61,776 nt of DNA, from assembly GCF_020639365.1 (NCBI RefSeq), contig NZ_JAINUL010000001.1, forward strand, positions 2,469,643-2,531,418, read 5' to 3'. Origin of the DNA: Streptomyces flavotricini (lineage in GTDB: Bacteria > Actinomycetota > Actinomycetes > Streptomycetales > Streptomycetaceae). This document shows positions 58,364 through 61,776 of the stretch, one piece after another (within the stretch, counting starts at the first letter, position 1; every line of letters begins with the position of its first letter). Under the pieces are notes generated by a model. It was given only the letters and a program-made list of their open reading frames with translations. It made no database searches and was not told the origin of the DNA. Position numbers and translations under genes: made by a program.

Positions 58364-59677
58364 ATGAAGACCATGGCGCACCTGGGGGTGGGCATCGGAT
58401 GGCGGCCGGAGATCGCTGAAGCGGTGGAGCGGCTGCCGGGCCTGGACTGGGTCGAGGTGGTGGCCGAGAACATCTGCTCCGGCCACCTGCCCGCCTCGCT
58501 GCTGCGGCTGCGCGAGCGCGGGGTGCGCGTCGTCCCGCACGGGGTCTCACTGGGCCTCGGCGGCGCCGACCGGCCCGACGCCGGGAAGCTGGCCGCGCTC
58601 GGGGAGCGGGCGGTGGCGCTGGGGGCGCCGCTCGTCACCGAGCACATCGCCTTCGTACGGACCTCCTCGCCCGCGCTGGAGGCGGGGCACCTGCTGCCGG
58701 TGCGGCGGACGCGCGACGCGCTGGACGTGCTGTGCGAGAACGTCCGGATCGCGCAGGACGCGCTGCCGGTGCCGCTGGCCCTGGAGAACATCGCCGCGCT
58801 GATCTCGTGGCCCGGGGAGGAGCTGACGGAGGCGCAGTTCCTGACGGAGCTCGTGGAGCGGACGGGGGTCCGGCTCCTCATCGACGTCGCCAACCTGCAC
58901 ACGAACCGGGTGAACCGGGGCGAGGACCCGTTCGCCGTACTGGACGCGATCCCGCTGGAGGCACTGGCGTACGTGCACGTCGCCGGGGGCGTGGAGCGGG
59001 ACGGGGTGTGGCACGACACGCACGCGCATCCCGTCCCGGAGGTGGTGCTGGACATCCTGGCGGAGCTGCGCAGGCGGGTGTCCCCACCCGGCGTGCTGCT
59101 GGAGCGGGACGACGACTTTCCGGCCGAGGCGGAGCTGGCCGGGGAACTGGCCGCGATCCGGGGGGTGGTGGGACTCCCGGGACCGGCCTCCGCCGGCCCC
59201 GCCCCCTCTCCCCTCGGCTCCGCCCCGGACCCTCGGACGCCGGAGGGCGAGGGGCCGGCCGGGCCGGAGCGGGCCCGGGTGCGGGTCGGGGTGGAGCAGG
59301 CCGCGCTGCTGTCGGCGCTCGTGGCGGGGACGCCCGTGCCCGAGGGGTTCGACCGGCGGCGCGTACGGGTGCAGGCGCGGGCGCTGGCCGCCAAGCGGGC
59401 CGGGGTCGTCGCCAGGCTGGCGCCCGAGCTGCCCGGGATCCTGGGCGGTGAGGACCCGTACCGCGAGGCCTTCCTCGGGTACGCCCGCAACCGCCCCATG
59501 ACCGCCGGGTACCGGCGCGACGCCCTCGACTTCGCCGAGCACCTGCTGATCCGGGACCTGCCCGCCGACCCCGCCGCGCGGCGCCGGCTCACCACCTGGT
59601 GGCAGGACCGGGTCGGGGCGCGGCCGCCGCGCCGGATCGTGCGCTGGGCCCGGACGCTCGTGGGGCGTGCCGCATGA
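58364..59677 (+). CDS. MNIO (DUF692) oxidative enzyme fused to a DUF2063-like partner domain
   Basis: 437 aa from ATG 58364 with GAGGGGGCGAGGGG upstream. Residues 1-270 form a DUF692 TIM-barrel with iron ligands in the usual places: PHG near 64, TEHIAF near 92, ALENIA near 144, [10 protein letters not shown] near 172, YVHVAGG near 205, HDTHAHP near 219 and LLERDD near 246. A Pro/Gly-rich linker (about 272-303) joins a C-terminal domain ([19 protein letters not shown], then [24 protein letters not shown]) that resembles DUF2063 partner proteins. MNIO enzymes such as MbnB and TglH oxidise peptide cysteines with a separate partner; here the two look fused. The stop overlaps the next ATG. Confidence 0.9.
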   Translation: MKTMAHLGVGIGWRPEIAEAVERLPGLDWVEVVAENICSGHLPASLLRLRERGVRVVPHGVSLGLGGADRPDAGKLAALGERAVALGAPLVTEHIAFVRTSSPALEAGHLLPVRRTRDALDVLCENVRIAQDALPVPLALENIAALISWPGEELTEAQFLTELVERTGVRLLIDVANLHTNRVNRGEDPFAVLDAIPLEALAYVHVAGGVERDGVWHDTHAHPVPEVVLDILAELRRRVSPPGVLLERDDDFPAEAELAGELAAIRGVVGLPGPASAGPAPSPLGSAPDPRTPEGEGPAGPERARVRVGVEQAALLSALVAGTPVPEGFDRRRVRVQARALAAKRAGVVARLAPELPGILGGEDPYREAFLGYARNRPMTAGYRRDALDFAEHLLIRDLPADPAARRRLTTWWQDRVGARPPRRIVRWARTLVGRAA

Positions 59678-60768
59678 ACGTTCTCGCCGTCGCGATCTGG
59701 ATCGCCGTCATCGTCTCCACCCTCCTGCTGTTCCTCGGCGTACGGCGCTCCCGGCCGCGCCCGGTCCGCCCGGCGCCGCGCCTGCACGACCTGTCCGAGG
59801 CCGCGTTCATGGCCGGCGGCCCCGGCGCGGTCGTGGACTGCGCCCTCGTCTCGCTGCTCGGGGACGGCCGGCTGGTGGCCGGCGGTCCGGGCATCGTGGC
59901 GCTGCGGTCCGGGGCGCGAGCCGGCGACATCGCCGAGCGGGCCGTGTTCGAGGCCCTGCGGCAGGCTCCGTCCGGATGGCTCTACCAGGTGCGGTACGCC
60001 GCCATGCTCGACCCCGCCGTCCAGGAGACCGGCGACGCGCTCGCCGCCCGCGGCCTGCTCGCCGTGCCCGGATCCGGGCGGCGGTGGCGGCGCTGGGGGC
60101 TGGCCCAGGTCGTGGTGTGCGCGGTGTGGGTGGTGGCCTCGCTGCCCCTGACCTTCGTCGCGCTGGCGCTCGAGTCCGGCTCCGGCTCGCAGGTGCCGTT
60201 CGTCTTCAAGGTGCTCCCGGTGCTGCTGGGCGGGATCGTCATGGGATGCGTCCTCGCCGCCCGGGCCCGGCAGCGGCTCACCCCGGCGGGGCGGGCCGCG
60301 CTGCGCGAGATCCGCACGCACTACATGAACGACCAGACCCCGCACGTGCAGACGGCCCTGTACGGGCTGCGGGGGCTGCGGGATCCGTACCTGCGCGGGC
60401 AGTTGGTACCGGCCGTCCGCGGCACCCGGCTGGCGGCGGCCCAGGCGCGAGGCGCCCGGCGCGGTTCCCCGGCGTCCCACTCGTCGGCTTGGTCCTCGTC
60501 CTCGTCCTCGGGTGTCTCCTGCGGGTCTTCCGCCGAGGTCCTGCCCGTCGTATGGTGCGCGGGCAGTGACGGCGGCTCCTCCTCCGGCAGCTGCGGGAGC
60601 AGCGGTTCCGGTTGCTCCGGCGGCGGCTCGGGGTGCTCCGGTGGTTCGAGCTGTGCCAGCGGTTCGAGCTGTGCCAGCGGTTCCAGTTGCTCCAGCGGTT
60701 CCAGTTCCAGCTGCTCCAGCTCCAGCTGCTCCAGCTCCAGTTCGAGCTGCGGCAGCAGCAGTTCCTGA
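59674..60768 (+). CDS. TIGR04222-type membrane protein with Cys/Ser/Gly-rich tail; candidate MNIO substrate
   Basis: 364 aa, ATG 59674 in an ATGA overlap with the MNIO gene. It begins with a membrane helix ([17 protein letters not shown]), then a TIGR04222-like domain ([20 protein letters not shown]). Two further helices lie near residues 146-168 and 177-195. The last ~100 residues (about 265-364) are low complexity: 11 cysteines spaced in Ser/Gly/Ala (repeats such as SSCASG and SGCSGG). TIGR04222 domains are known to precede such tails. Coupling to an MNIO enzyme makes the tail a likely site of cysteine modification, possibly for metal binding at the membrane. That chemistry is inferred. Confidence 0.82.
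   Translation: MNVLAVAIWIAVIVSTLLLFLGVRRSRPRPVRPAPRLHDLSEAAFMAGGPGAVVDCALVSLLGDGRLVAGGPGIVALRSGARAGDIAERAVFEALRQAPSGWLYQVRYAAMLDPAVQETGDALAARGLLAVPGSGRRWRRWGLAQVVVCAVWVVASLPLTFVALALESGSGSQVPFVFKVLPVLLGGIVMGCVLAARARQRLTPAGRAALREIRTHYMNDQTPHVQTALYGLRGLRDPYLRGQLVPAVRGTRLAAAQARGARRGSPASHSSAWSSSSSSGVSCGSSAEVLPVVWCAGSDGGSSSGSCGSSGSGCSGGGSGCSGGSSCASGSSCASGSSCSSGSSSSCSSSSCSSSSSSCGSSSS
60643..60678 (+). repeat. 18-bp tandem repeat coding the Cys-rich tail
   Basis: GGTTCGAGCTGTGCCAGC occurs twice head to tail, with a degenerate third unit at 60679-60696. The whole 60480-60765 stretch is dominated by TCC/AGC/TGC codons and shorter TCCAGCTGC repeats. Slippage or unequal crossing-over could change cysteine number between strains. 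Confidence 0.85.
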
Positions 60769-60800
60769 CCGGGCACTTCTCCACCCCGTGGGAGTCAGCC

Positions 60801-61559
60801 ATGTTCTGGGTCCTGCTCCTCCTGATGGCCTGGGCAGGGGTGCTCGTGTCGTGCGCCCTCCTGCTGAGAGCCGCCGCCGTGGCCTCGGTGCCCGCGCCCG
60901 CGCCGCCCGACGGCGGTGCGGGCACCGGCCGCCGCCCTGACGAACTGAACCTGTACGAGGCCGCCTACCTCGCCGGCGGCCCCCGGCGGGTCGCCGAGCT
61001 GACGCTGCTCTCCATGGCGCGCGGGCGCCGGCTGCTGCTGGCCCACACCGGCTGGGCGACCGTCGTCGACCCGGTGGGGCGTGATCCGCACGAGCGCTCC
61101 GTGCTCGGCGCGTGCGGCCCGCAGGGGCGGGCGCCGGTGGCCGTCGTACGGAGCGCGGCGGCCCGGGACGCGGCGGTGCGGGCCCTGGCGGACCGGCTCG
61201 ACGCGGCGGGCCTGGCTCTGCCCCCCGCCGCCCGCAGCTCGGTGGCGGGCGGGGTCCGCGTGCGGCGGGCCGCGGCCGCGGTGGCGGCGCTGGCGGCGGC
61301 CGCGCTGTGCGTGCCGGCGGACGGGACCGCGGGGACGGTGATCCTGTGCTGGTTCGCGCTGCCGCTGCTGCTCGCGCTGGGGTGCCTGGCCATCGCCCGC
61401 TTCGAGACGTACCCGTACTCCGCGTGGGCCTCCCCGGCCGGGCAGCGGCTGCTCGCCGCGCTGGACCGGGAGCGCGGCGAAGGGGACTCCCTCACGGCGG
61501 TGGCGCTGCGCGGGGTCCGGGTGCTGACGGATCCGGCCCTACGGGCGGCACTGGCCTAG
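60801..61559 (+). CDS. Second TIGR04222-type membrane protein, without tail
   Basis: 252 aa from ATG 60801, 32 bp after the Cys-rich protein, ribosome-binding site GGGAG. It has an N-terminal helix (MFWVLLLLMAWAGVLVSCAL), the same family motif (DELNLYEAAYLAGGPRRVAE near residue 52), and two helices near 155-172 and 175-195. It lacks the cysteine-rich extension. The pair probably arose by duplication and may form a hetero-complex with the tailed protein. It ends at a strong hairpin, closing the MNIO operon. Confidence 0.85.
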   Translation: MFWVLLLLMAWAGVLVSCALLLRAAAVASVPAPAPPDGGAGTGRRPDELNLYEAAYLAGGPRRVAELTLLSMARGRRLLLAHTGWATVVDPVGRDPHERSVLGACGPQGRAPVAVVRSAAARDAAVRALADRLDAAGLALPPAARSSVAGGVRVRRAAAAVAALAAAALCVPADGTAGTVILCWFALPLLLALGCLAIARFETYPYSAWASPAGQRLLAALDRERGEGDSLTAVALRGVRVLTDPALRAALA

Positions 61560-61585
61560 GCAACGGGGGGATTGCGGCCGACACC

Positions 61586-61615
61586 GGGCGGTGGTCCTGT
61601 ACAAGGACCCCGCCC
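61586..61615 (+). terminator. Hairpin terminator of the MNIO operon
   Basis: GGGCGG-T-GGTCCT (61586-61598) pairs with AGGACCCCGCCC (61604-61615) with one bulged T and a 5-nt loop. It lies 26 bp after the stop. Confidence 0.75.
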
Positions 61616-61656
61616 AGAGCGTCTGATCACTTCATCCGAAGAGATGAAGGCGGCCC

Positions 61657-61776
61657 ATGACGCGCACTCCGCTCGCCCGCTGCGCAGTCGCCGTGGCGGT
61701 CCTCTCCCTCACCCTGTGCATCCCGAGCCCCCACGCCCGCGCCACCGCCCCGGGCCCGGGCGCCGCGGGAGCGTCC
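61657..61776 (+). CDS. Secreted protein, 3' truncated by the window
   Basis: ATG 61657 preceded by GATGAAGG; 40 codons are visible and open to the window edge. The N-terminus is a typical Sec signal peptide: MTRTPLARC, then a hydrophobic core AVAVAVLSLTLCIPS and a small-residue cleavage region near AHARA-TA. Nothing downstream is available, so the mature function is unknown. It follows a terminator and is probably a separate transcription unit. Confidence 0.7.
   Translation, partial: MTRTPLARCAVAVAVLSLTLCIPSPHARATAPGPGAAGAS

Noticed and set aside
60321..60776. A minus-strand frame giving Leu/Glu/Gln-rich repeats opposite the Cys-rich tail
   Set aside because: It is the antisense product of TCC/AGC repeats. 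The plus-strand frame is coupled to MNIO and extends a recognisable domain.

Overview
The window is high-GC actinobacterial DNA, most likely from Streptomyces or a close relative. The signs are GC near 73% with G/C in almost every third codon position, many GTG starts, 4-base GTGA/ATGA stop-start overlaps in tight operons, LuxR-type regulators, a Tat-dependent secreted protein and dense secondary-metabolite genes. I see no tRNA, rRNA, CRISPR array, insertion sequence, integrase or replication origin. Gene calls rest on reading frame, codon position bias, start context and recognisable motifs; no similarity search could be run.

Region 1 (1-11.8 kb) is a predicted GTPase-centred signalling or conflict system. 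A left-truncated Fn3-like protein, a Zn-ribbon/P-loop GTPase, a large GAP1-type GTPase-associated protein, a membrane-anchored second GTPase, a 42-aa single-helix membrane microprotein, a vWA protein, a PP2C phosphatase and a Ser/Thr kinase run as one rightward operon, mostly with translational overlaps. Facing it are two leftward genes, a 108-aa protein and a 500-aa membrane protein, which share a Phe/Gly/Asn-rich motif ending IGDNGT-(L/V)-N. It resembles the RHIM-like amyloid signalling motifs of multicellular bacteria.

Region 2 (12-36.7 kb) is a non-ribosomal peptide cluster: an MbtH-like protein; a cassette of LanB-like protein, stand-alone adenylation domain, PLP-dependent Thr/Ser dehydratase, stand-alone carrier protein and second LanB-like protein; two bimodular NRPSs (C-A-T-C-A-T and C-A-T-C-A-T-TE); a P450; and an MFS exporter. 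The third adenylation domain reads as the canonical threonine code. Two LanB-type proteins that lack the elimination domain, placed around a carrier protein inside an NRPS operon, are the most unusual feature of the window.

Region 3 (36.7-44.7 kb) holds a large LAL-type LuxR regulator, a candidate 75-aa class II lanthipeptide precursor and a LanM synthetase whose cyclase half has lost the two zinc-binding cysteines. Two small LuxR-type regulators diverge from lanM across a spacer rich in ATGGGGG/CCCCCAT half-sites.

Region 4 (44.8-58.3 kb) is mostly housekeeping or stress genes: a membrane PLD-like protein, a haem-oxygenase-like protein, MsrB, MurC, a small stress-like protein, a RibD-C reductase, ZapE, OsmC, a PhoX-like protein, PPK2, a lipoprotein polysaccharide deacetylase, an ABC exporter, an AIM24 protein and a Pth2-like protein.

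Region 5 (58.3 kb to the end) encodes an MNIO (DUF692) enzyme apparently fused to a DUF2063-like partner domain. It is translationally coupled to a membrane protein with an 11-cysteine Ser/Gly/Cys-rich tail, then a second family member lacking the tail. It looks like a candidate cysteine-modifying RiPP-type system. A secreted protein is cut off by the right edge.
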